Shown: one piece after another, positions 10,259 through 21,850 of the stretch
How positions within the stretch are numbered: the stretch's first letter is position 1
Layout of the letters: each line of letters opens with the position of its first letter
NCBI GenBank assembly: GCA_037176845.1
Contig: JAYKXP010000165.1
Location: 1-64,000, forward strand
DNA length: 64,000 nucleotides
Direction of reading: 5' to 3'
Source: Paramarasmius palmivorus
Taxonomy: Eukaryota; Basidiomycota; Agaricomycetes; Agaricales; Marasmiaceae
The notes under the pieces: model-generated
The model's database searches: none
Told to the model about the DNA's origin: nothing
The model's input: the letters and a program-made list of their open reading frames with translations, nothing else
Program-made: the position numbers and the translations under genes

Positions 10259-12152
10259 TGAATGGGTTCAATTGGTGTAAGGCCGTCTAGAGACAACTAA
10301 ACACAACTCAACCTCTTTTGTGCAAGGATGGCTCGGCGTTGGCAAAGGTTCCGCACGGTAGTAAGATCAAGAAACGATGTATTATCGCTATAGACACTCT
10401 AGTACTCGATCTAGACCAACGAACAACAAGGGTGCGTGGTATAGAGAAAGGTATAAGGTGTATATTCGTATCCAACGAACACAGAAATCAACAAAATGCA
10501 ACAGGATAGTGCCCAAGTGCAGCTAGCCTCTTCAATATCCAAACTGGATCGATTCCAAACAAGTTCAACAATGACCAATATATGGCAATGGGAGGCCCTC
10601 AGTCCTCAGTGCCAAAACAATAAGTAAGGTGGCCCTCTGTCCACAATACTTCAGTTACAATAGATAAGGAGGCCCTCTGTCCTCTATATCTCAAACTTAG
10701 GTAGGAGGCCCTCTGTCCTCAGTACCTCAACTTAGGTGGGAGTCCCTAGTACTCCAAACCTCGGTGGTCAAGTCAAATCCCGTCTAGACGCAACTCAGTA
10801 CGTTCTATTCAAGAGACTACTGTACGCTTATCACAGCTATACAAGTAGCAAATCACTGACTCTGTGTCAGGTGGGGTATATTCTTAAATATTCTCTGAAG
10901 TCAAGTTCCAAAGTCGTTGATTGCTCTGTGCTATCTGACAGTGGGGGGATCTACTTGCTTGCCTTTTCGTATCGAAATGGGCCAGCTTATATACCCTCTA
11001 GCTGTCCTATTTACCCATAATCTACAGATACATATTTCTAGCTATGATTCCGATGGCTCGCTGCCCATACAAGGTATAGAACTACTTAAGAAGGAAATGA
11101 AATATTCTTTTTTAGACGATCTTTCGTCCATATTCTGGGTTTATTCGCATTTTGGTCCTGAAAGCAGTTCCAAATATTTGGCTAGCTCCACGTCGGAAAT
11201 CGCTCGGTGGACTATCCTTCTTCCTTGCGCTGACTCACTCTTGCTAGACCGCATGGTACATAGCTGTTGAGCGGAGACGGCTCTCCTTGGTATCGGATAT
11301 CGTCAGGAACTGCCTAGACATCTTCCCTTCGAGTCCCTCCCTTAGAGTCTATTCTCCTATATTCTTCTAGGTTCAAGAATGTGTAATTCTATCACCATTC
11401 CCAGCTAGCACTTTGTCTAGCCAGGGGAAAGGTACGGTCTCTCCTCTGAGATATAATTCTCTGGTTGGTTTCGGATCTACACCTTTCGGCAATGAGTCCG
11501 AAATGTCCTGGGCAAGTAACTCGCTTGTAGTAAGCGGCTAGCGTAAAACCCTAAAACCTTGCTTGCTTATCAAGTCGATCTTCGGCCGTCTAGCTTCGGA
11601 TCTCGTCGATTTTACTAAGCTATGCTGAGAGCTTCGGATTAATCCAAGCTGCAACACGCGTGCTTCCTCCTAGAGCGGAAGATCCTCTTTCCATCATATC
11701 CTGCCAGCGTCTAGACTGGTCAGTCAACAATGTGTCTCTACGCCTATGCGTCTATTCTGTGCCAAGTTCGAATCCCCTTGGTCGCAGACATTATTCAAGG
11801 TCTCTAGTCGCAACAACTCTTCCAGATTAGTTGTATAGCCTCATAAGAAGTCTATAGCCAATTCCATAGCGTTTCTATAGATGACACGACAACTGTCTTT
11901 CTAGTATAGACAGTCCTACAGTTTTCAGACACGTCTAGTATGCATGGCTAAGTCCCCAGCTACCATAGCCTGATCATACGATCCATGAACAAGCGTATAG
12001 ACAACTAGTTACTCTTTGTTAGAGCCTAAGTCCGCTTTCACTAGCTGCTCGGGCTCACACTAGTGCTCTTGTTTCCCTTATCAAGTGTATTAAAACTTGT
12101 TGAAGGCAAGAATATTCGTCTAGATACGCGATTTATATTTTGGACCATATCA
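10259..12152. mobile_element. 1.9 kb TG...CA insertion in block D, probable solo LTR or short LTR element
   Basis: Block D copy 2 (around 40450) reads straight through the point where copy 1 contains these 1894 bases, so the interval is an insertion. It starts TG and ends CA, and the flanks carry a 4-bp direct repeat ACGC (10255-10258 and 12153-12156). If the ends are shifted by one base the repeat becomes five bases, ACGCT. Both values fit LTR retrotransposons. No gag or pol coding and no second internal LTR is visible, so a solo LTR is the simplest reading. A tandem repeat lies inside. Confidence 0.55.
10586..10760 (+). repeat. imperfect tandem repeats, 40-45 bp unit
   Basis: About four to five units built around GGAGGCCCTCTGTCCTC, at about 10590, 10630, 10669, 10707 and a degenerate one near 10738. 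The array lies in the 5' part of the 10259-12152 insertion. Confidence 0.7.
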
Positions 12153-12245
12153 ACGCTCTTCGAAGTCCCCTTCGGCTATGTGGGCTTGAGGGATATGTAT
12201 GGTTTTCGGACTACAATATCTTCATCAACCTGCGTATCAATGGTT
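12153..12245 (+). repeat. duplicated block D, copy 1, second part
   Basis: Resumption of homology to copy 2 at about 40453-40545 (GCTCTTCGAAG and following). It establishes the right end of the inserted element. Confidence 0.6.
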
Positions 12246-12299
12246 TAAATGTTGAACATGCGATCGAGATTCTGGTGTAGGTTGTGACTCTGAGCTGCC

Positions 12300-13175
12300 C
12301 TGAGATACAGATGAGACGGCACGGAGATTGATGTGGTTGGATCATCAGTAGTTCGTCCGTGTTTGGGTTTTTGTATTCGGCGAGGAAGAGGCTAAAGCCA
12401 GATGTCCAAGTTGGTACATCAGCTATAGTCTCGAAACATGCAGAATAAGAGGAAATCTTACCGTATACGACAATCTCACACTCCTCTGTGAGCTTTCCTT
12501 CCTCTCTCCTTTCAAACGTCCTCACAAGATTTGCGGCACCGAACTTTCCTTGCCAGCACTTTCCTTCGTGTTGAGTCTTGACCGGGAGAAGTTCGGGACC
12601 TTTATCCAAGACACTAGACTTGGTACTCGAGATACGGTACAAGCGGAATATCTCGAGTAAAGGCGGATCCTCGACGTGATGGAATTGAGAGTATACACCA
12701 CCATGGACTCAGCGAAATATAGAGAAGTACCAGAGAAAGCGGGTAGATTTGTGCTGTTTTCAACTTCACGGTATTGAGTCGGAAGGCCATGGAAGTCTGT
12801 GTAGATGTTAGTGAAGGTAAAAGTATGACAACTTGAAGGACTCACGATCATCCAACTGGACAGTCTTGTACGCAGCTGTACCAGCTTCATCCTGCGTCGT
12901 GTTGTCAGCTAGCCAGAAATGTAGATCATGCGAGAGCTCTTTCGACTTGGGGTTTTTCGTACGTCTGTCAAAACCAACATCGGCGCTCACGATAGATGTC
13001 ACTTACATTAAGCACGAATCCCCTTCCTTTCTTCTGGCCAAGAGACGACACGAAAATCCTTGTCATGCCAAATTTGAAGTCCAGGAACGAGACCGGCAGA
13101 AGGATCAAGCCAGTTCAGTGTCTCCTGCACGTTGGCGAACGTTCTTCTCAAGCTATCGTCGAAGTATGTCAGTGA
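12300..13175 (-). pseudogene. gelsolin/villin-type actin-binding protein pseudogene
   Basis: Gelsolin-family proteins sever and cap actin filaments in the cytoplasm. Reading leftward from 13175, the minus strand gives LVPGLQIWHDKDFRVVSWP, then (about 12983-12846) DLHFWLADNTTQDEAGTAAY followed by KTVQLDD, then (12796 down) FHGLPTQYREV, then VHGGVYSQFHH and LEIFRLYRISSTKSSVLDKG, then NTKESAGKE and FGAANLVRTFERREEG. These are successive hallmarks of gelsolin repeats 1-2 in fungal homologues. Defects: no GDSYIVL segment between the first two pieces; a frameshift near 12735; an in-frame stop just before VHGG; and a frameshift at about 12550, after NTKESAGKE. Splice-like borders remain, e.g. GT at 12845 and AG before 12796. 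The upstream flank (13.19-13.35 kb) is related to 14.40-14.55 kb and 54.53-54.66 kb, so this segment took part in the local duplications. Confidence 0.8.
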
Positions 13176-13839
13176 GAATTTAGATCAGGTTGGGAATACT
13201 AGCGTCCGAACCTAACAATGCCATATCAAAAGCCCTGATGTTGATTGGGCTTCGCTAGAGTTTGCAGGAAGTAGGTTACCTGGTGGTTACCGTTGAAGAG
13301 AACTAGCGCTCGTCACATCTCACGGCCTTTCACCGAACTTTCACCTCGATTACCATCATCGAGTCATCATGCCCCTTACCCGATGAGGATAAGTATGTGT
13401 TTTTCCTCGCTCAGCGTTGAATCTCAGCCCGAGAGCATAGCAGGTAGTGTCACGGGCAAAGGTGGAGTTTTTGTATAAAGTCCAATTGTGTACGCATTTG
13501 CTGTCTTCAGGTGAGGCGGATTTGAGGGATTCGGCTGTTTGGAGGCCGGCAGTGTGTTCGCTGGTATTGGTCTGAGCACAAGGGCAGTAGAGATACGAGA
13601 CTCGGAAGCGAATAACTCACGCGCGTCGCGCAGTTTGACCTAAACACCGGATGAGGATCATGAGCTTCTATTTGACAGCGGTATAAAGGTACGTACTTGT
13701 GAGAAGGATAATCTTCGACTTGACATTTCCTTGAACTAATCAAGCAGTCAAGTCAGCTCTCAATCCAAGATGTGTATAGTTGCACATACCAATAATACAC
13801 ATGCAGACATTTTGAACACTTCATCAACTTGAACGATAA
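13176..13839. other. upstream region of the gelsolin relic, partly duplicated
   Basis: 13190-13350 resembles 14395-14555 (shared GGTTACCGTTGAAGAGAA and flanks). The rest shows possible splice sites on the minus strand but no recognisable product. Further N-terminal gelsolin exons may lie here but cannot be demonstrated. Confidence 0.4.
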
Positions 13840-15684
13840 ACCTTCTCCCTTTCCACACCCATACCCATTCCCGTGTAGATGTATAACACCGAAACGATCC
13901 CAGCTGGGAAGGCTATGAACTAGGTGTAGGTATCAAAAAGGCGAATTGAAGCGCGACTTGTTGCCTGAGATGCTCTAGACTGATTTTCCGGCCTCTTCCT
14001 GCTCTATATGTGTGTATCCATTCATCATTGAATGGTTTGTCGTGGAGACAGAGCAACACGTCCTTTTCAATATGCGGCGACCATTTCTTTGCCTCTGGGG
14101 AGATTCCTGGGCTAAACATGTAGCGGTGAACGAGCCGAACACGATCTGCTGAGTTAATCGGTTCCAAGGGAGAAAAGGATGAAGATAGCGGTACGGGGAA
14201 GCATAGGAGTAAAGCTCCATCGGGTTCTGCTTTGAGAAGACCGTGAAAAAGATGGGAAGGAGAACAGATAAAAACAAGGATGTGGGAAGAAGAGTCGCCT
14301 TGTCGGCCGACTGCTTGGAGACCCGAAGGAACGGAGGTGAAGAAGTTGGGTGTAGGTGGTGCTAGCATCTAGAGCAGGTTGGAATCGCTGACGCTCGAGC
14401 CTAACAATGCGATATTCGAATCTTTGATGTCGCATCGATTGGTCTTTGTTGGATAGGCCATTGAATTTGCAGAATGGATGTAGTGGTTACCGTTGAAGAG
14501 AATTAGCGCTCGTCAGTCATCAGCCTTTTTCCTCGACTACCATCATGCTCCTCACCCTCACCAGCGTTCTTCATCCTATTCCCGGATTTCTCCATCTACT
14601 AAAATGTCTTTTCTGAAGCATACAAGGTTCTCAAACCACCAGTAGCAGTAGCAAAGGGATACAAGATAACGAACAAAGGATCTTTGATACATTTGGGTTG
14701 GTGGACTTCGAACCCAACATTGACCATCCACAGTATAAGTACGTGTGGAGTGGAATTTCATTTTAGACTCTCCGCTAACACGGTACTCATGATATTAGAG
14801 CTTGCGATAATGTCGATTGAATCAACCACTGCCCAAGTCATCTCCACGAAGCACCCAGCCATTCCTTTTCAAGCCTTCCGGTCCTAGTAGGAGCCCAGCG
14901 ACACCGAATTTCTCTCGAACACTTGCACTCACAGGCAACATAGAGTGCGTTCCGGAGTGTTGCACTTGGGAATCAGAATGTGCACAATCTCGCTGACAAG
15001 CTCGTGTACCTCGGACGACAACACCCAGTGGCCCGACCCTTCCTCCAAATGAAAGCAACTGGTACATCTGGCACGCCTGGGTGAAGTCAAAGGGTATGTA
15101 TACTGGAGCTCGTGTTGGATCTCATTGTATACCCTCGACTGTGCTCTGCCCGATGGTTTTTTTACTGTGCAATTTTGCATCATGCTCGTTCAACTACCAG
15201 CATAGTAAAACTCGAGCGTGTGCGGTTTACGATATTCTGCGAACTGTCGGTGTGCTGGATTCGGTTGGGCATTGTCGGAGTATCCGTATACGATAGGAGG
15301 GTAAGTGATACCTATATCTTCTTGTGATTGCTGTATTCATTGTTCTTTCTATGTAGATCCCGGGCTTCAAGTGCGAAGGAGAAGATCAACACTCATGTGA
15401 GCTATCTATGTCTCACTGAATCTCACCCTTTGTGACTGGTCTCTTACTCTCAGCCTATTTTGTTGGTTAGCGAGCTCAGGTTGACAACTTTGTACATCCC
15501 AAGCGTTAGTTCAGGAAGATCGCTCGGCATCCCTTTCCACCATCCAAGGTACGTTAACATCCAATCTTTACTCATTCATCTGAGTGCACAGCGCCTTATC
15601 GCCAGCATCCTCAATATGGAACGCATAACCAAACGAACCGAACATTGTAGGTCTACTATTTTCAGAGTTGTGCTACCATGCTAA
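13840..15684 (+). repeat. duplicated block AB, copy 1, part A
   Basis: Matches 53990-55531 joined to 57980-58270 in the same orientation, with high identity by eye. Position 15376/15384 corresponds to the empty site of the Penelope-like element: here 7 bases (15377-15383) stand where copy 2 has 2.4 kb. The block seems to hold remains of spliced genes on both strands; only the minus-strand frame at 13913-14368 is open over a useful length. Confidence 0.85.
13913..14368 (-). CDS. hypothetical protein, 151 aa, block AB copy 1
   Basis: An open frame on the minus strand with ATG at 14368. Its centre reads DRVRLVHRYMFSPGIS and SPHIEKDVLLCLHDKPFNDE. The same protein is encoded in copy 2 (54057-54505) but is cut there after MFSPGIS-equivalent residues, and a third diverged piece at 46529-46756 keeps KDRVRLIH. 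Preservation of this string among three copies suggests real coding, perhaps one exon of a larger gene. I do not recognise the family, and see no signal peptide or membrane segment beyond a weakly hydrophobic stretch near residues 30-60. Confidence 0.4.
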   Translation of the reverse strand: MLAPPTPNFFTSVPSGLQAVGRQGDSSSHILVFICSPSHLFHGLLKAEPDGALLLCFPVPLSSSFSPLEPINSADRVRLVHRYMFSPGISPEAKKWSPHIEKDVLLCLHDKPFNDEWIHTYRAGRGRKISLEHLRQQVALQFAFLIPTPSS

Positions 15685-15874
15685 CATCGGGAAAATGAGC
15701 ACAAGATTTACCTTTGAATAAATGGATTTCAGTGCTTTGTTTCGATATGAATCACCTGAAATGATTTCGAGGTATTTAACTGTAAGTAAATGAAAGTAAA
15801 TGAGCTGAAATGATTTTGGCCAATATAAATGAATGTAAATGAGCAATAAATGAGCATAAATGATTCCGGTCAGT

Positions 15875-16135
15875 TTAAATGAAGGTAAATGAAAATACAT
15901 GCCAATCGACGGGAACATTGTGTACCAGTGTTCGCTTGAAGGCTTGTTGGCTAAAAACCAGGTCCATGGAGGGGATGTTATTGCAAGCACCCATTTCGAT
16001 GTATTCAAGTATGGAACCTCCTGTTTGTCCAACAATGATGCCGCTATAATCACCCTCAACCGATATCCTAATATTTGAGGGCATCAAGATATCCTCTGGA
16101 TACGCAACAATAGATGAATTCGTCATCCTTGTCAT
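15875..16135 (-). CDS. unrecognised minus-strand coding-like stretch inside the TIR element
   Basis: An 86-codon frame containing SVEGDYSGIIVGQTGGSILE and then PSMDLVFSQQAFKRTLVHNV. Composition is protein-like and not repetitive. An AG acceptor and an upstream exon are possible around 16150-16230. Product unknown; it may be a captured host fragment or part of an unfamiliar transposase. Confidence 0.3.
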   Translation of the reverse strand: MTRMTNSSIVAYPEDILMPSNIRISVEGDYSGIIVGQTGGSILEYIEMGACNNIPSMDLVFSQQAFKRTLVHNVPVDWHVFSFTFI

Positions 16136-16677
16136 ACCGGGGGATAACGAACACCTCAGATCTCAGGTAACGGTGAAAGCGTAAGCCGTTGGATCTGGTT
16201 GCTTCGGGCTGTATTTTCTGTAGGGGAGGTCGGTCAAAGGGATGGAAATTGTAACGTTGAGCCAGAATGGTATGTACATAACTGTATATTCAAGTTAGAA
16301 AATAAAAGGAACGTATAAAATAGCAGGTCACGCACCAGACATCCTATGCTCATTTCATGCGCTTCTCATTCTATGCCCTATTTCCTCCTTTATTCTCCAC
16401 AGACCTGATTAACACATCAAAACATTTCAGAAAGGAATGGGGTACCATGGTCATTGATATCGGCATCTGTTGGTGGTAGGGATAAAACTTGAAGACTGAC
16501 AGTGACAATGACTCGACTCCGAGCGGGCAGATGGCTGTGGTCTACGGACCACACGTGACTTGACAGACCAAGGAAATCTCGACCCAAATTTCGTTTGCGC
16601 GTGACGTCACACCTTTTTCCCTCTTTCTTCTTGACCTCCACCATTAAACGACTCGTCGAATGCTCCCCATTGTTAGC

Positions 16678-17279
16678 CATGATGAGCGCAACACATTACT
16701 CATCATGTATCCTGGTAAGGCTAGCTATTCTTTCTGTACTATCATTGACCGTCAACACTAGAAACCGCCAGCAAAACCCCAACACTATCAAACAACCCTA
16801 TGCCCTGACCCCGCAATTACGAGCTCAATTAATCTCTTGCCTGCGTATACGGTGAGCTTCCCCCTGTATCTCCATCAAATCGAGTCTTAGTCTGAGCGTT
16901 GTTATCAATGTGTTAACAGTGAAGGTTGCGAAAGCAAACTGCTCGCTGAGGGTAACCCTATGCCCTGGTTCAAAGTTGTAGTGGCAACGAGATCGCCTTG
17001 GTACCTAACGGGTAGCTCAGTAAGTTACTCCTTTGTATTGTTAAGAATGTCTCAGCTAGTTTCAGAATTGCCAGTACCAAGTTGAACCCAGTGCGCCGAC
17101 TCCAAGCCTACCCTTCATCTCAAAACTACCGTCCTCGCTTCAAGGTGTGTTATTATTCTCTCTATCTTCAGCATATGCTGATATTTAGAACGCATATATC
17201 GGCCCAGTTGGATTGTCGACTTCTCAGGCCCATCGAGAACGATGTTTTGACGATAACACTGCCCTTGGTACTGCCGTAA
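16678..17279 (+). CDS. possible spliced gene inside the TIR element
   Basis: From an ATG at about 16679 the plus strand shows several GT-AG introns (about 16716-16760, 16857-16919, 17020-17065, 17144-17189). Exons read as LTPQLRAQLISCLRI, EGCESKLLAEGNPMPWFKVV, SQNYRPRFK and NAYIGPVGLSTSQAHRERC, ending TAVM-stop at 17279. Exon phases do not all agree in my reading, so either the model is imperfect or the gene is broken. Family not recognised. Confidence 0.3.
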
Positions 17280-17837
17280 TGTGATGAACTGCTACCACAG
17301 CTACACCACTACTCACGACCTCCATCCCTACCTCCCATCATTGGCAACAGTAGCAAGTTCGGTACTTTGCTCATCATCTAGGGCCAGTTCCAGGTAAGCA
17401 TCTTCATGAAATTCTTCACTACCCCTGTACTGATTGTGATACACGTCAGGTGTTGCGCATCGTGGTGGAGTTTGGGATGACAGTGGTGTTTCGTTTCCAT
17501 ACTATTGTGTAATAATACTTTGTATCGTACAGTCTGTACATAAATGACCCTATTCAATATTCAAGTACTCGATACCGAATGCGTGCTCAGGCATGAGCTA
17601 AATGCATGTAAGCGTAAGTACATGAATTTAAATCGTCGAAATACATTTAAATAACACAAATAATTTCGGCCCATTTACTTTCATTTATATTGAACCTAAT
17701 AGGGGAGGTCTGATTTATTTCATTTACTTTTCCAAAATCCATTTAAATGTATTTCGCTAATTTACATGTATTTCACAGATTTAAATGGATTTAAATGGAC
17801 GTAAATCAGCTGTCCATTTTCCCGATGAATGCACATT

Positions 17838-18745
17838 AATTACCCAGTGGGGTTTTATCTGATGCTATCCGACGTCATTTGATGCCCTTCCCATTTGTCG
17901 AATAACGTCGGATGGTGTCGAATAGCGTCCTTAAGTGGGAGTTTTCACGGACGTTATCAGACGTTATTGGACGCTACCTGATAATTTCTGACACAGTACT
18001 GGTTATGGGTATTTCTTGGTTCTAGGCGGTTCCCTTTGGGTTTTATTAGCGTAAATAAAACATATATTCAAGAACATACTCTAAATACAATACATCAACT
18101 CTACGCGTTACGCGTTACGACTACGAGTCAGCCACGTAGATGCCCACCGCTGGATCCCAACCACGCCCCAACCCTATGCCCTACCATCCCTAGACACCGA
18201 AATCCCTGATCCCTACTCTCTACATGATACATCTCTTCTCCCAGCAACGAGTCTTCTCATGCAACGGTATCCCTGTCCTTCATAATGTGTTGTCGTTAGG
18301 GTGATAACGTTATATGAAAGGACCCCTAGACTCACCGCAAGTTCGAACCCAAAGTACTGATATCCAAAGGTAGCCTACTCGTTGCACTGCTGTTAGAATT
18401 CAATAAAACAAGAAATGAGATGCAAAACGTACACGGAGCCAATGTTTCCTCAATCTAGAACGCGTACCGTATGTCCTTTGGCATGGATAGAGCAGATGAA
18501 GCAGGATATGGGTTGGGTAGAGGAGATGGTGGTGGTAGGAAGGAAAGAATGGGACGTGGGAGAAAGTCTTCTCGAAGTTGGTTTGACCCTGAGCTGCGCA
18601 CGGACCACAGGCCCAAGAATTTTTTATCGCAGATGTAAGTTCTTACAGAACATCAAGTGAGTATCGGCAGACGTCAGATTTTAAATGATTTCTCAGATGG
18701 CGTCGGATCGTGTCGGATTGCGTCAAGCAACATCTCGTTGGGTGC
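17838..18745. mobile_element. 0.9 kb insertion with 7-bp target duplication
   Basis: Absent from block AB copy 2. It is flanked by GCACATT at 17831-17837 and 18746-18752; copy 2 has one such site (GCACATA). The terminal inverted repeat is short and poor (ACCCA near the left end, TGGGT near the right). Both ends carry repeats built on CGACG or GACGYYA, for example TCCGACGTCATT near 17868 and GGCGTCGGATCG near 18700. No coding capacity for a transposase is visible. It stands 10 bp to the right of the 15685-17827 element. Confidence 0.65.
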
Positions 18746-18752
18746 GCACATT

Positions 18753-21290
18753 GATCATAGTTAGAACAAATTTCGACCACCAGTTCCGTCGATAGCAATC
18801 CTTCCGAAATAGTACTTCTAAAGCCAGAAATATCGAAACGCTGTCGTCCTTTTAGCCGACCTACCTGTCATGTCCAGTCGAATGCTGAGTGCTTCTAGGA
18901 CACAGGTAATACTCCATCCCATTCAAATACTTCTTTAGTCGTTACTGATGTTGTCTCTTGTACAGTTTTCCTCTGTTTCTACGACGTCCAACGTGAGTAT
19001 TGGTATTCTCCACTGCTATCGAACCGTGAACGCTGAAACGGTAGCAGTGCCTCGCGTGTCTGTATCACGCACAAGACGTCTTTCATCATGTTCTGAGGTG
19101 CGCGCCGCTTGAACTGTTGGTCATACACATCTCGCTTACGATCAAAGGCAGCGATATATACTCATTTCGGAGATGCGGATAGCGAATTGAAACAGGTATA
19201 CTTGAGGGTGTGTTCGTTGTATGGGCTACACTCGCATGATAGCCAGGTACACCCAAATACTCGATTTTTTCAGCCGGCACTCAGTGGCTCCTCAATTGCG
19301 GTTGGGTGGATATCTAATGTCTACTCAGTGCTAGATCTATAGCGCTGATTGACCAAAAACCCCATGTTCCACGTTCATGAGTGATACATGAAGGGGACTT
19401 ACTGGATTCCGTGAGTGGTGTCTGTCGTCCTACTACTTGCTGTACTCACCTTTGGGCTCTAGACATGGGCAAGGACGTACTGTGGAACGAGCAAATCTAT
19501 GGCCATTTTCGCATCCCCCGGGCCTAGGTTCGGGTGTTACATATTCATGCGGCCTGAGATGCTATTCTCATAACCCGAATGTCGACTTTTTGTATCCTTG
19601 ATCAATTACTGCAACAATAAAGATATGTTACGCTTCATACACGATACCAGTACGTTTACTCCCCGTGAGTCAGGTATTCCCCGAGGTGATGGGGTGACGA
19701 AGTCAATAAAAAGAAACTAAGCATATTTGCCACGTCCGAGACTGAAGTACTCGTAAATAGTTTGTATGACAACAATGATCATCGTGAAGCCATGAACAGA
19801 GCCCAGAGAGACGTTTCTGACTCTGAGAGAATTGAGTGCGAAAGCACTGTGGGAAATAATGCCGACAACATCTTGATCATGAACCACGACGACGAGCATC
19901 ATCTCTCGGTCCCTTTTTCCTTCTTCCTCTTCGCGTGAAAATTCAAATGGCTATATGTCACTTCATGGTTCGTCTCTTCTCCTATGGCCCATTCCTTCGA
20001 CTCAAAAAAACACCTTTTTAAAAAATTTCTCTACAGCTCCTAGTCGAAGATCTTCCTTGGTCAAAATACAAGCACATCGCGAAGATTAAAAGTTAATGGA
20101 TACTTTACCGGGGAAAGACTCGGTGCGTTGTCGTGTTGTTTTTCGTGGTATCGCTGCAAGGTGTCGTTTTGCTGACTATCGGAATACTGTAGCTTTTAGG
20201 TATTTCATAACTGAGGAATTACCAGCGGGGTCAAGATGCTTCTGCGCCCTTTCCTGCTGCATTTGATAGGGCCTGGGAGGTTGCAACGGGCGGTGTTTGT
20301 TGGAAAGATCGTCAAGAGCAAGGGTAGACAAGAAACTTTGAGCGAGCGAGGGGAGAGTGTTTGGGATCTTTTGTGTACGGTACGTCCTTGCCCGGAATCT
20401 TCCTTCACGCAGGAGCTCATGATACCTCATGGCCAACTTACAGGAAACCCTAGGCAATATTGAAGACTCAGGCAACAACGCAAAAAAGACGGCTTCAAGA
20501 ATAGTCTACAACCACCTGAATTGGCACCATCCATCGTTCAATCACTCAAGGCCATAGTAAACGCGCATTATTCTATATGGTATCTGAGCTCTCGGTTGGA
20601 CGTTCCAAAGGTAGGTATAGTTATTACCCGCAAACTCCAAGTGCTAACAGGGCTTCTAGGCTCCAAACTCTTGTACATGTCCTCTTCCCCGGTTCGGAGG
20701 TATGGAATATCGCATCTAAGGTATGTTGTACTATCTGGCTTCGAACTCGCTACCCAGATGTTAATCGGCGACATATAGCTGCCCACTGGCAGGGCCGGAC
20801 CTCTCAGTTGGAGACATTCAGCATTCAAGCTTCAAGCATCGAGGTATGCTCAAAATATGTTCTTCGTATAGCTTGCACTCACGGTGCAATCTAGCGTATG
20901 AGAACGAACTGGTACTATCTTTGCTGATGGCCCGGTTGTCCAACATTTAGTCTTCGCCAGCTTGCTCGTGCCGAAGGAGTCATTAGATCGGGCTACCTAC
21001 GCGTAAGTTGGTGATTAAAAAGTTTCTTGTGCTCATACGACTCACAATGCTTACCTCTACCTACTTCCTACTTATGCAGATAATCACCTTCAAATATGAT
21101 GGTCATGGCCAGTGTCGGGAACGAGGTACTCCAGTCTTTTATCCGCCCATCAACCAGCCTCGTTCGACAGTGGCTTCTCGATCTCGCTTGGGTGAATATC
21201 CAGCGTCCACTTGGTGCTAGACATGCTCGTGTAGGCTTGGCTTTGGATTGACCCCACAACTTCGTGTTCCACGTTCATGAGTGGATACAT
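18753..21290 (+). repeat. duplicated block AB, copy 1, part B
   Basis: Matches 58285-59841 and 63127-64000 in the same orientation. TTTGTGT at 20370-20376 is the empty site of palindrome 2. No intact gene can be supported. Short open stretches (for example ELAPSIVQSLKAIVNAHYS near 20517) and splice-like sites suggest decayed spliced genes. The window ends inside copy 2, so the full length of the block is unknown. Confidence 0.8.
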
Positions 21291-21850
21291 GAAGGGGATC
21301 TACTGAATTCCATGAGCCAATGTACAATCATCCTCGCATTCCCTTAGGTTCAGGTGTTATTCACGTAGATGGCATTCTCCATAGCCCAAATGTTTATCCT
21401 TGATGAATTACTGCGACATTGGCGACCTGTTGTACTTCTTACGGGAAGGCTATCAGTACGTTGACTCACCGCGAGTCAAGGTGGAGTCAAGGTCTGAGGT
21501 GATGGGGCAGCGACGTTGACTGAGTACTGAACCTTACTGGCTGCGAAGGACTGAACGTATCTGAGGTGCTCGTAAATAGTTTGTGGGTAACAAGTATCAT
21601 CCTGAAGCCATGGACAGAACCCGGAGAGACGTTTCTAAGAGAACTGAGTGCGAAAGGAAGCGTCAACGGTTACGCTATGGGAAACGACACCAACAACCGC
21701 TTGATCATAAACCACGGCGATGAGCATCATCTCTCGGTCCCTTTTTCTTTTCCTCTGAATTCTCTCGCTCTTTACATCACACGAAAATTGAAATGGATAT
21801 TACTGCATGGTACGTTTTCTTCTTTAATGGCCCATTGCTTCGACTAAACA
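19100..21850 (+). repeat. local tandem duplication inside and beside block AB
   Basis: 19350-19960 and 21250-21800 are diverged copies of each other: both contain TGTTCCACGTTCATGAGTG, CTCGTAAATAGTTTGTG and GAGCATCATCTCTCGGTCC in the same order. A related piece at 24770-24910 repeats the segment around 20990-21130. An older, smaller duplication therefore preceded the larger one. Confidence 0.6.

Larger units (their letters stand above)
15685..17827. mobile_element. 2.1 kb TIR element carrying spliced gene-like sequence
   Basis: Absent from block AB copy 2 (compare 58270-58290). Ends are the 13-bp inverted repeat CATCGGGAAAATG (15685-15697) and CATTTTCCCGATG (17815-17827). Flanks share only AA, so any target duplication is 2 bp or is lost. 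About 130 bp inside each end are packed with TAAATG or CATTTA motifs (15770-15900 and 17590-17810). The interior holds coding-like stretches on both strands. Plus strand: LRAQLISCLRI joined through a GT-AG intron (16857-16919) to EGCESKLLAEGNPMPWFKVV, and further on FKNAYIGPVGLSTSQAHRE. Minus strand: SVEGDYSGIIVGQTGGSILE at about 15990-16060. None matches a transposase that I recognise. Confidence 0.7.

Noticed and set aside
11755..11800. tRNA-like AAGTTCGAATCCCC
   Set aside because: A box B-like string is present, but no box A at the right distance and no acceptor stem.
16770..16990. Telomere-like AACCCTA strings
   Set aside because: Only single AACCCTAT occurrences in coding-like context, with no tandem TTAGGG array, so no evidence for a chromosome end.
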